From positions 1 through 34,235 of the forward strand of contig DATKCA010000127.1 in assembly GCA_035544675.1 (NCBI GenBank): 34,235 nucleotides of DNA. The letters run 5' to 3'. The translations under genes were made by a program, and so were the position numbers. Origin of the DNA: DATKCA01 sp035544675 (GTDB lineage Bacteria > Acidobacteriota > Thermoanaerobaculia > Gp7-AA8). Under the pieces are notes generated by a model. It did no database searches, was not told the origin of the DNA, and was given only the letters and a program-made list of their open reading frames with translations. This document shows positions 1 to 9,571 of the stretch, one piece after another. Within the stretch, counting starts at the first letter, position 1. Every line of letters starts with the position of its first letter.

Positions 1-51
1 GACTTCCTCGTGGGCGAGGAAGATGACGACGATACGGGCGGCAGGTACTGA
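1..51 (+). CDS. C-terminal end of an unidentified gene (partial)
   Basis: Frame 1 is open from the first base to a TGA at 49-51 and encodes 16 residues with an acidic run (GEEDDDDTGG). It is co-directional with ftsK, whose ATG lies 65 bp downstream, so the two could share a transcript. Too little is visible to name a family. It is inferred to be coding because it is in frame to a stop just before a gap of normal size. Confidence 0.4.
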   Translation, partial: DFLVGEEDDDDTGGRY

Positions 52-116
52 GAGGCGATCGGCAAACTCCCCCGCCACTTCTGCTAAACTGCTGAAATTG
101 GGAGTGTAGGGGCGGG

Positions 117-2622
<2,506 letters not shown>

Positions 2623-2624
<2 letters not shown>

Positions 2625-2753
2625 TTGGGGGTCAGGTCTTCGGTTGTCGGTTTCTCCACCGGGCGTAGCGTCGGGTGGCGAGGCACCCGGCACAGCGCCG
2701 GACTTTCTACAGCCTGTAGGGAAACCGGACAACCGAAGACCTGACCCCCAACT
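2623..2753. repeat. 131-bp inverted-repeat (REP/MITE-like) element at the ftsK stop codon
   Basis: The left arm 2623-2648 and right arm 2728-2753 are perfect 26-bp reverse complements (agttgggggtcaggtcttcg...). The match continues through a one-base indel into ggtttc/gaaacc. The arms enclose about 79 bp with smaller palindromes and no coding sequence. The outer bases coincide with the AG of the ftsK TAG. GGGGTCAG-type palindromes recall sequences mobilised by REP-associated Y1 transposases in other genomes; that link is from general knowledge. Transcribed, the structure would be a long hairpin and could end ftsK transcription. Confidence 0.8.
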
Positions 2754-2768
2754 GGTAATATCTGCCGC

Positions 2769-3296
2769 ATGAGAATGAGATCCATCGTTGCGACAGCACT
2801 CGTGTTTGCGCTCGGCATCGCCGCGGGCGTGTTCGCGCGCGGCAAGGGAATCGATCCTTCGACCTATCGCGGGAAATCGAAACAGGAAGCGGCCAAAGCG
2901 CTGCTCGTTCTGGCGAGGGCCCAGGCCGGCAAGGGAAGCTGGGAGAACATCGCGGTCGGCCGTGTCCTGTATGCCGGCGGCATGAAGGACGAAGGGCGCG
3001 CCGTATTCGACTCGGTCACTTCGAAGAAGCCGGAGCCGAGCGACTGGATGCGGATCGGCCGCGCCTACTACGACGCCGGCGAATGGGATGCCGCGAAAGC
3101 CGCGTTCGAGAAGGCCGTTCCGATGAAATCGAAAGATGCCGCCTGGCTGGCCGAGGTCGGTGCGTACTACAACCTCAAAGGAGACCGCGATAAGGCGGAG
3201 GAGCTCTTCGAGCGGTCGCTGGCTATCGAGTCGGGGGAGGTATGGCACACCACCAACATCGCCGGCTCCTACGTTGGAGTCGAGCCGCTGCGGTAG
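2769..3296 (+). CDS. Exported or membrane-anchored TPR protein
   Basis: The 175-residue protein starts with a charged n-region and a hydrophobic stretch (residues 5-23), read as a signal peptide or single anchor with the rest in the periplasm. From about residue 35 it consists of helical repeats; two clear TPR units (WMRIGRAYYDAGEWDAAKAA and AWLAEVGAYYNLKGDRDKAE) carry the G-Y-A pattern of the family. TPRs are protein-docking scaffolds, and no catalytic domain is seen. It lies between the inverted-repeat element and a small co-directional gene. Its stop overlaps an AGGAGG (3295-3300) that is about 27 nt from the next start. The partner is unknown. Confidence 0.8.
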   Translation: MRMRSIVATALVFALGIAAGVFARGKGIDPSTYRGKSKQEAAKALLVLARAQAGKGSWENIAVGRVLYAGGMKDEGRAVFDSVTSKKPEPSDWMRIGRAYYDAGEWDAAKAAFEKAVPMKSKDAAWLAEVGAYYNLKGDRDKAEELFERSLAIESGEVWHTTNIAGSYVGVEPLR

Positions 3297-3327
3297 GAGG
3301 CCGGGGACGCGCTAAAATCGTTCAAGC

Positions 3328-3648
3328 GTGTTCGTCGAAGGGATCGCATTCATTCTGCCGCTCGAAGCGGGCGGATCTGCCCTGGCCATCACGCCTAGGG
3401 ACGGGTCGTACCGCCCGTTCGCCCGCCGGCGCGAAGGCGGTCCTCTGTTGCGGCTCTGCTTCATCGAGGGGCCGCCGCGGCTCTCGCCTGGCGAGATGGC
3501 TCGTGTCGTCGTCGAGATCGAGCCGGGGCCCGGGACGGACATCGCGCTGGTTCCCGGCTCAGAGCTCGAGCTCATCGAGTGGGAGCCGTCGGCGATCGGC
3601 GTGCTGACGGTGTCGCGCGTCTGGCGGGACATCGCCATCAGCGCGTAA
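3328..3648 (+). CDS. Small EF-Tu-domain-like beta-barrel protein (hypothetical)
   Basis: A 106-residue soluble protein with a GTG start, 31 bp after the TPR gene. It is rich in beta-type segments. The pattern AFILPLEAGGSA...YRPFARR...SPGEMARVVVEIEPGP...LVPGSELELIE resembles the isolated C-terminal barrel of EF-Tu found in small uncharacterised bacterial proteins. There is no GTPase domain. The resemblance is a reading of sequence pattern, not an alignment, and the function is unknown. It ends 60 bp before the convergent hutH, with a perfect hairpin between them. Confidence 0.6.
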   Translation: MFVEGIAFILPLEAGGSALAITPRDGSYRPFARRREGGPLLRLCFIEGPPRLSPGEMARVVVEIEPGPGTDIALVPGSELELIEWEPSAIGVLTVSRVWRDIAISA

Positions 3649-3680
3649 CGCCGCCTGGCGCAGTGCCCAACGCGTCGACC

Positions 3681-3704
3681 AGCGCCGGTGAGGACACCGG
3701 CGCT
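3681..3704. terminator. Perfect 10-bp hairpin between convergent genes
   Basis: AGCGCCGGTG (3681-3690), loop AGGA, CACCGGCGCT (3695-3704). It sits between the convergent ends of the EF-Tu-like gene and hutH. There is no U-tract, so it could act as a bidirectional stop only with a factor, or simply be a member of the GGAGCG/CGCTCC hairpin family seen elsewhere in the window (it is followed by CGCTCCG). Confidence 0.6.
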
Positions 3705-3708
3705 CCGT

Positions 3709-5433
3709 TCAGCCGCGCAACGACATCCGCACCTTCCGGATGTCTTCGTCCAGCGGCCGGTCGCGGAATACCGGCTCTGCCAGCGCCCGAACGCGAAGGT
3801 AGACCTCGCGCGTGCCGCGGCCGAGGCTCTTGGCGATCTCGGCCGCCCGGCCACCCACGCGCGACTCGAACTCCCGGGCCTGCTGATCCGCCCCGGCAGT
3901 GTCGAGGAGCTTCGGCGCGCGACGGTTGGGATCGAGCTCGAACGTCACGCGCCACTCCACGGCCTGCGACGCGGTGAGCAGCTCGATGGCCAGCACCGCC
4001 TCTGTGTTGGCCACGACGGACCGCATCTTCCGCGCCGCGTGCGTGGACATCGACACGTGGTCCTCGGAGTTCGCGCCGGTGGGGATCGAGTCGACCGAAG
4101 CCGGGTGCGCCAGCACCTTGTTCTCGGACACCAGGCTCGCGGAGGTGTACTGGGCGATCATCAGACCGGAGTTCACGCCGGGCCGCGTGGTGAGGTTCTG
4201 CGGCAGTCCGCGGTTGTGGTTGCCGTCGAGCAGCAGGGCGGTGCGGCGCTCGGAAATGCTGGCCAGCTCCGCGACCGCGATGGTGAGGAAGTCTGCCGCC
4301 AGCGCGAGCGGCTGGCCGTGGAAGTTGCCGGCGGAGTAGGCGAGGCGTTTCTCGCCGTCGTACCCCTGGGGCCAGTTGGCCCGGAAGCTCAGATCGAACG
4401 GTGCGTCGCCGTCGGGAAAGAACAGCGGGTTGTCGGTGGCGGCGTTGATCTCGCGCTGGGCGATGGCGCGGACGTAGCCGATCGTGTCGCGGGTTGCGCC
4501 GTGAACCTGCGGCGCGCAGCGGATCGAGTACGCGTCCTGCACCGCGCCGGCGCGCTCCACGAGGCTGCTGCCGGCGAGCAGATCGCGTATGCGCGCCGCG
4601 CTGGCGATCTGCCCGGGATGAGCGCGCTCCTCATGTACCTTCGCGTCGAGAGCCCTGGTGCAGCCGGCCACCGCCTCCATGGACAGCGCTGCCGCGGAGT
4701 CGGCGACCTCGGCGAGCCGCCCCGCATCGAAGACGGCGAGGGCCAGCATGGCCGCCGAGAAGTTCGCGCCGTTGACGAGCGCCAGCCCCTCCTTGAACGT
4801 CGGCTGCATCTCCGCGGCGTCGAAGCCGAGGATCCCGGGAAGATCACGGGCAGGCAGGATCGCCTGTCCTCCACCTGGCACGTAGAAACGGCCTTCCCCG
4901 AGGAGCACTGCGAAGAGATGCGACAGCGGGCAGAGGTCGCCGCTCGCGCCGACCGATCCGCGCAGCGGCACGAGCGGGATGACGCCGCGGTTCAGCATGG
5001 CCTGCACGATGTCGACGAGCTTCCGTCGAACACCGGAATGACCCTTGAGAAACGCGTTCAGCCGCGTGGCCAGGGCCCCCCGCACCACCTCGGCCGGGAA
5101 GTAATTGCTCATGTCGTCCGGATCGGTGTTGTCGCCGACGCCGACGGAGTGGCTGAGCAGGAGGTTCCGCTGAAGCTGTTCGAGGTCTTCCGGCGCGATC
5201 GGCTTGTCCTTGAACTCCCCGAACCCGGTCGTGACGCCGTATTCATGCGGGGCAGGCTTCCCGTTTCCCCAGGCCTTGCGGTAGTTGTCGACGATGTTCG
5301 CAATCAGCGCCTCACTTCGCGCGACCAGGTCGTCGGTCTTGCGGTCGCGCTCCACGCGCACGGAGGGATCACGCGCGATGCGGACCAGCTGCTCGATGGT
5401 GAGCGACTCGCCGTCGAGCGTGATCGTGGTCAT
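3709..5433 (-). CDS. hutH: Histidine ammonia-lyase (MIO-type aromatic amino acid lyase)
   Basis: It would deaminate L-histidine to urocanate, the first step of histidine breakdown, using the self-formed MIO cofactor. The Ala-Ser-Gly triad that makes MIO is at 163-165 in GSVGASGDLCPLSH. The YGVTTGFG loop with the catalytic Tyr is at 65-72. LLLSHSVGVG at 92-100 places Ser-His where histidine-specific lyases have their selectivity histidine; phenylalanine and tyrosine lyases differ there. At 574 residues it is longer than the usual 500-515 of HutH, so another aromatic substrate is possible. The ATG overlaps the hisS stop by four bases (ATGA), indicating translational coupling. No hutU or hutI is in view. 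A longer upstream frame exists but runs antisense-frame through hisS and was not used. Confidence 0.85.
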   Translation of the reverse strand: MTTITLDGESLTIEQLVRIARDPSVRVERDRKTDDLVARSEALIANIVDNYRKAWGNGKPAPHEYGVTTGFGEFKDKPIAPEDLEQLQRNLLLSHSVGVGDNTDPDDMSNYFPAEVVRGALATRLNAFLKGHSGVRRKLVDIVQAMLNRGVIPLVPLRGSVGASGDLCPLSHLFAVLLGEGRFYVPGGGQAILPARDLPGILGFDAAEMQPTFKEGLALVNGANFSAAMLALAVFDAGRLAEVADSAAALSMEAVAGCTRALDAKVHEERAHPGQIASAARIRDLLAGSSLVERAGAVQDAYSIRCAPQVHGATRDTIGYVRAIAQREINAATDNPLFFPDGDAPFDLSFRANWPQGYDGEKRLAYSAGNFHGQPLALAADFLTIAVAELASISERRTALLLDGNHNRGLPQNLTTRPGVNSGLMIAQYTSASLVSENKVLAHPASVDSIPTGANSEDHVSMSTHAARKMRSVVANTEAVLAIELLTASQAVEWRVTFELDPNRRAPKLLDTAGADQQAREFESRVGGRAAEIAKSLGRGTREVYLRVRALAEPVFRDRPLDEDIRKVRMSLRG

Positions 5434-6860
5434 TCCTGCTCGATCTCCGCGAGCAGCGTCCTGACCCCGGAGACCAGATCCGCGCGCGGCACGGTGCGCT
5501 GTCCCGGCCGCGCGGCCAGCCACTCCCTGCGATCGCCCACCGCCTTCGCCTTCTCGCGACCGACGGTCATGTCCTTGATCGTCACGATTCCCTGCGACTT
5601 CTCGTTCGATCCGTAGAGGATGACCAGCGGGACGTCGTACTGATCGGCGTACTTCAGCTGTTTTCCCGGCCCCTTCGCGGTGCCGATGTACAACTCGGTA
5701 GGAACGCCGGCGCGCCGGAGCTCCCAGGTCATCGACAGATAGTCTTCGGCAAGCGCGGGATCCATGTACGTGACGAGCACGCGCGCCGTCGCTTTCCGCT
5801 GTCCGATCTTCCCGAGGTGCGCCAGCGCGGCCAGAAGGCGATCGACGCCGATGGAGGCGCCAACGGCCGGGATCGGCTCGCCGAGAAAGCGCATCACCAG
5901 ATTGTCGTAGCGCCCGCCGCCGAAGACGGAGCCGAACTGCGGCGCGTCGAGCAGGATGGCCTCGAAAACGGGACCGGTGTAGTAGGCCAGTCCGCGGGCG
6001 ATCGACAGGTCCAGCGAAACGCGATCGTCGCCGTAGCCGAGCGTGTAGAGATGGCTGGAGATCCTCTCCACGGCGTCGATCTCCGGGATCGCGCCTTCGA
6101 CCGTCCTGAACAGCTCGCGCAGCCGCGCCACGACCTCTCGTCGGCTGTCCGACTTGATGGCCAGGAACTGCTCGATGCGGTCGACGGCGCGGCCGGAGAG
6201 GCCGAGTCCGCGGATGGTGTCGCCCGACTCGTCCTTGTAGCCCTCCATCAGCTCGAGCCGCACCTTCTCTTGGCCGACCTTGTCGAGCTTGTCGAGCACG
6301 CGGAACACATCCACGGCCGCCGCCGGCGGGAGCTCCGCGTAGGCCAGGAGCTGGTTGAGCATGGCCCGGCTGGAGAAGCGGACCAGTGCGTTGCCCACCT
6401 TCAGCTCCCCGAGCGTGTCGCACATCCCGGCGATGATCTCGGTGTCGGCGATCTCCGACTCGGTGCCGACCGAGTCGAGGTCGAACTGCGTGAACTCGCG
6501 GAAGCGGCCCTTGTCCGGCTTGTCGGCGCGCCACACCGGCGAGACCTGATAGCGCCGGAACGGGCGGGGGAGATCGCGGTACTGCGCGATGACGCGCGCC
6601 AGCGGAACGGTGAGGTCGAAGCGGAGGCCGAGCGCCTCGTTCTCCGGATTGCTGACGCGGAAGATCGACTGCTGCGCCTCATCACCGGCGCTGCCCGACA
6701 GGACGTCCAGGAACTCGATGGCCGGCGTGTTGAGCGGCACGAAGCCGTAGAGCTCGTAGACGCGCCGGATCGTGTCGATCATCGCCTGCCGCGCCAGCAT
6801 CTGGTCAGGGAACAGATCGCGGAGCCCGCGTGAGAGGCGAGGTTCGACGCTACCAGGCAC
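5430..6860 (-). CDS. hisS: Histidyl-tRNA synthetase, eukaryotic/alphaproteobacterial-like motif type
   Basis: A class II synthetase of 476 residues that attaches histidine to tRNA-His. Seen: LRFDLTVPLAR at 79-89, motif 2 with GRFREFTQFDLD at 118-129, the histidine-binding ARGLAYYTG at 288-296, motif 3 GASIGVDRL at 334-342, and a C-terminal anticodon-binding domain from about 365. The enterobacterial form has RPEGT and GRYRQFHQ at these sites; the RFDLTVP and REFxQxDxD versions are those of eukaryotes, alphaproteobacteria and some other bacteria such as Bacteroidetes. The GTG start at 6860 is chosen because it yields the normal N-terminus (PRLSRGLRDLFP); no good Shine-Dalgarno is visible. It lies 59 bp downstream of the tRNA-His gene on the same strand. 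Confidence 0.95.
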   Translation of the reverse strand: MPGSVEPRLSRGLRDLFPDQMLARQAMIDTIRRVYELYGFVPLNTPAIEFLDVLSGSAGDEAQQSIFRVSNPENEALGLRFDLTVPLARVIAQYRDLPRPFRRYQVSPVWRADKPDKGRFREFTQFDLDSVGTESEIADTEIIAGMCDTLGELKVGNALVRFSSRAMLNQLLAYAELPPAAAVDVFRVLDKLDKVGQEKVRLELMEGYKDESGDTIRGLGLSGRAVDRIEQFLAIKSDSRREVVARLRELFRTVEGAIPEIDAVERISSHLYTLGYGDDRVSLDLSIARGLAYYTGPVFEAILLDAPQFGSVFGGGRYDNLVMRFLGEPIPAVGASIGVDRLLAALAHLGKIGQRKATARVLVTYMDPALAEDYLSMTWELRRAGVPTELYIGTAKGPGKQLKYADQYDVPLVILYGSNEKSQGIVTIKDMTVGREKAKAVGDRREWLAARPGQRTVPRADLVSGVRTLLAEIEQE

Positions 6861-6919
6861 TTGGCACCGTGGGGGGAATCGAAAATTGAAGGTGGAGGAT
6901 TGGAAAAAGGCTCATGCGC

Positions 6920-6996
6920 TGGTACCAGGGGTGGGCTTCGAACCCACGACCCCCAGATCCACAATCTGGTGCTCTAACCATCTGAGCTACCCCGGC
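6920..6996 (-). tRNA. tRNA-His (GTG) with A73 and no G-1
   Basis: Read on the minus strand, the 77 nt fold into a full cloverleaf: acceptor GCCGGGG/CCCTGGT, D-stem GCTC/GAGC, anticodon stem CCAGA/TCTGG around loop TTGTGGA, T-stem GTGGG/CCCAC around TTCGAAG. The anticodon is GTG and CCA is encoded at 6922-6920. Position 73 is A and the base before G1 is T, so the standard bacterial G-1:C73 pair is absent. Pair 1:72 is a G:U wobble. It sits directly upstream of hisS and is probably cotranscribed with it. Confidence 0.95.
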
Positions 6997-7084
6997 ACAG
7001 GCACAGGTCGCGAATGATACACGCGGCAGGCGCGGGTGGAAACCGCGCGGGGGCACGGGACATTTCGGTGGTTCGCCACACGGT

Positions 7085-7287
7085 AATCGGAAACCGGTAA
7101 CCGGCAACCGGAAACCGGCAACCGGAAACCGGCAACCGGCAACCGGAAACCGGAAACCGGAGAAACGTCGGTCCTGTTACCTGTGATCTGCCTCCTGTTT
7201 CCGGTGACCGCGTACCGCCGGCAACCGGTAACGAAAGCGTCCGGTTACCGGTTTCCGGTTTCCGGTTACCGGTTTCCGGTTACCGGC
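7085..7287. repeat. Inverted heptamer array (AACCGGN / NCCGGTT)
   Basis: Eleven consecutive 7-nt units of form AACCGGN (first unit AATCGGA) fill 7085-7161. After about 78 bp with scattered half-units, at least six units NCCGGTT, the reverse complement, fill 7240-7287. The two arms could pair into a long imperfect stem. This array occupies most of the gap from tRNA-His to the egtD-like gene, and its right arm ends 5 bp before that gene's stop codon. There are no distinct spacers, so it is not a CRISPR. Confidence 0.9.
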
Positions 7288-7292
7288 GACGC

Positions 7293-8288
7293 CTACAGCG
7301 CCACCAGCAGGTACTCCGCGAACCAGCCGTTGGAGTCGACCCACCGGTGGCGGATGTCAAAGCCGCCCGATGCGGTGATTTTCTTCATGGTCTCGCTGTC
7401 GTACTTGTAGGAGTTCTCCGTGTGGATCGTCTCGCCCTCGCCGAACGCGGTTTCGACGGCGATCGCTCCGATGCGCACGCTCTGCTCGCGCAGGCTGACC
7501 AGGTGCATCTCCACCCGCCCCTTCGTCTCGTCGTAGAACGCGCGATGCGCGAATTCGCGGAGGTTGAACTCGCCGCCCAGCTCGCGGTTGATCCGCCGCA
7601 GGAGGTTCAGGTTGAACGCCGCGGTCACGCCCAGCGGATCGTCGTACGCCGCATTGAGCAGGTTGCGGTCCTTCTTGAGGTCGGCTCCGAGGAGCATGGT
7701 GTCGCCTGGACGGAGAGCGGTGCGGACGTCGCGCAGCATCGACGCCGCATCGTCGAGGTCGAAGTTTCCGATGGTCGATCCGAGGAACAGCACGGAGGTG
7801 GGGACCTCCTCCGTCTCGCGGATGGCCCGCCAGGCGCGGCGGAAGTCGCAGGCCAGCGCGGTCACGGTCATCTCATCGTGCTCGGCGAGCAGGTCGCGGC
7901 CGATCTGCTGGAGCATCGATACGTCGACATCGACCGGCACGTATTCCACCCCTCTGCCGGCTCCGACGACCTCGGAGAGGAGAAAGCGGGTCTTCTTTCC
8001 GTTTCCACAGCCGAGCTCGATGATCCGGCGCGCTCCGCCGAAGGCGGCTGCGATCTCCCGCCGGTAGACGTTCAGAATCTCGGTCTCGGCGCGGCTCACG
8101 TAGTACTCCGGCAGCTCGCAGATTGCCTCGAACAGGGCCGAGCCGACATTGTCGTAGAAGTAACGGGGCGGAATGGTCTTGCGAACGGCCGTCAGCCCGG
8201 ACCGCACGTCCGTGGCGAAGGAGGACTCGTCCGCGGCGATCCGTCGCAGGACGAAGCGTGAGGCGGCCGCGGCCGGCGCGTCGGGCAT
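7293..8288 (-). CDS. egtD: EgtD-like L-histidine N-alpha-methyltransferase
   Basis: EgtD uses S-adenosylmethionine to trimethylate the alpha-amino group of histidine, giving hercynine, the first step of ergothioneine synthesis. The 331-residue protein has the family N-terminus (PPRYFYDNVGSALFE at 40-54), the SAM-binding ELGCGNGKKT at 91-100, LFLGSTIGNF, the acidic VDVDVS segment, and IHTENSYKY near residue 295, where family members place substrate-binding Glu and Ser. The start is ATG at 8288. No egtB or egtE is in view, so the pathway is not demonstrated here. It is transcribed toward tRNA-His and hisS, but the heptamer array separates them. Confidence 0.85.
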   Translation of the reverse strand: MPDAPAAAASRFVLRRIAADESSFATDVRSGLTAVRKTIPPRYFYDNVGSALFEAICELPEYYVSRAETEILNVYRREIAAAFGGARRIIELGCGNGKKTRFLLSEVVGAGRGVEYVPVDVDVSMLQQIGRDLLAEHDEMTVTALACDFRRAWRAIRETEEVPTSVLFLGSTIGNFDLDDAASMLRDVRTALRPGDTMLLGADLKKDRNLLNAAYDDPLGVTAAFNLNLLRRINRELGGEFNLREFAHRAFYDETKGRVEMHLVSLREQSVRIGAIAVETAFGEGETIHTENSYKYDSETMKKITASGGFDIRHRWVDSNGWFAEYLLVAL

Positions 8289-8359
8289 GGGCGGAATTGT
8301 AGGCCGGAAATTGATGACGTAACCACATCGTTCCGACAGCGTCTAATCCAACGACTAGA

Positions 8360-9571
8360 ATGCTCCTGCAACCCATCATCATGAGGATGGCCGTTCCCGC
8401 GGCCGTGTCCGCGATCTTCGCCGCTGCCTGCTTCTCCGGTTACACGGACTCGGAGAAGGAGCGGGAGCTTCGAGTGCGGCGCGGAGCGTTCCGCGACACG
8501 ATCATCCTGACCGGGGAGCTCGAGGCGGCGCGAGGAGCAGCGATCACCGTTCCGACGCTTCCCAACTGGCAGACATCCATCAAATGGGTGGCCGTGGATG
8601 GCGCCGCCGTGAAGCAGGGCGAGCGTGTCGTCGAGCTGGACAACTCCGCGTTCACCACCGACCTGGACTCCAAGCGCCAGAACGAGCTTCAGGCCATTCA
8701 GGAGCTGCAACAGAAAGAGGAAGAGTGGAAGGCGGCCGGGGAGGACAAGCGCCTCGAATTCGAGAAGCGGTCCTCGGAGCTGGAGAAGGCCAGGATCGAG
8801 GCGGCCGTGCCGCGCGACATTCTCTCGGAGCGCGAATACGAGGATCGGCAGACGCAGCTCCTGCGCGCGCGCGTCGAATTCGAGAAGGCCCGCGACATCC
8901 TCGACTCGCAGCGTGCCGGCATCGACTCCGACCGCCGCAACCTCCGCCTCCGCCTTGGCAAAGCGCAGCGCGAGATCCAGCTCTCGGAGCGGGCCATCTC
9001 CGCGCTCGTCCTCCACGCTCCGCGCGACGGCATCGTCGTGCTGCGCGATCATCCCTGGGAAGGGCGCAAGGTCGAGGTCAACGACACGGTCTTCGTCGGA
9101 TTCGCGCTGGCCGTCATCCCGGAGCTGGAATCCCTGCAGGTCACGGCGGCTCTGGCCGACGTCGACGACGGAAGGATCGGCGTGGGGATGCCTGCCGTCA
9201 TCACGCTGGACGGCTATCCGTCCATGAGCTTCAACGGGAAGGTGTCGAGCATCTCGGCGGTCGCGCAGGAGAGCGCGCGACAGTCGCTCCGCCGCGCATT
9301 CAGAGTGGTGGTGACGCTGGATCAGATCGATGAGGGACGGATGCGGCCGGGTCTGTCGGCGCGCGTGGAGATCGGTCGCCATGCCGCGGCAGACGTTCTG
9401 ATCGCTCCTCGCGCCGCTCTCAGTCTCGACGGCCCGACGCCTCGGGCCCGTCTGGCCGCGGGGCGTGCGGTGGATGTGAAACTCGGCGCCTGCAGTGCGC
9501 AGGAATGCATCGTCACCGGTGGACTGAAGGAAGGCCAGCGCCTCGGCGCATTCGAGGTCACGGATGTCTAG
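8360..9571 (+). CDS. HlyD-family periplasmic adaptor (probable lipoprotein), copy 1
   Basis: Periplasmic adaptor proteins link an inner-membrane exporter to the outer membrane. This 403-residue copy may start at the ATG at 8381 instead, giving MRMAVPAAV followed by AAAC, a plausible lipobox and lipid-modified cysteine. It then shows a biotinyl-lipoyl half (about 45-95), a long alpha-helical hairpin (about 100-215, rich in K/E/R), the second lipoyl half with APRDGIVV, and a beta-barrel (PGLSARVEI). It begins an operon of three adaptors and a permease; its end overlaps the next start by 8 bp. It lies 71 bp from the divergent egtD-like gene. Confidence 0.85.
   Translation: MLLQPIIMRMAVPAAVSAIFAAACFSGYTDSEKERELRVRRGAFRDTIILTGELEAARGAAITVPTLPNWQTSIKWVAVDGAAVKQGERVVELDNSAFTTDLDSKRQNELQAIQELQQKEEEWKAAGEDKRLEFEKRSSELEKARIEAAVPRDILSEREYEDRQTQLLRARVEFEKARDILDSQRAGIDSDRRNLRLRLGKAQREIQLSERAISALVLHAPRDGIVVLRDHPWEGRKVEVNDTVFVGFALAVIPELESLQVTAALADVDDGRIGVGMPAVITLDGYPSMSFNGKVSSISAVAQESARQSLRRAFRVVVTLDQIDEGRMRPGLSARVEIGRHAAADVLIAPRAALSLDGPTPRARLAAGRAVDVKLGACSAQECIVTGGLKEGQRLGAFEVTDV

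Noticed and set aside
3709..5433. Ergothionase instead of histidine ammonia-lyase, suggested by the nearby egtD-like gene
   Set aside because: The MIO-forming Ala-Ser-Gly and the histidine-lyase Ser-His motif are intact; as far as I recall ergothionase does not use MIO.
5434..6534. Upstream extension of the hutH frame giving 941 residues
   Set aside because: The extension runs through hisS in the wrong frame. The normal lyase N-terminus starts at the coupled ATG at 5433.
7085..7287. CRISPR array
   Set aside because: Units are 7 nt, contiguous and without unique spacers, with an inverted second arm, and no cas genes are present.
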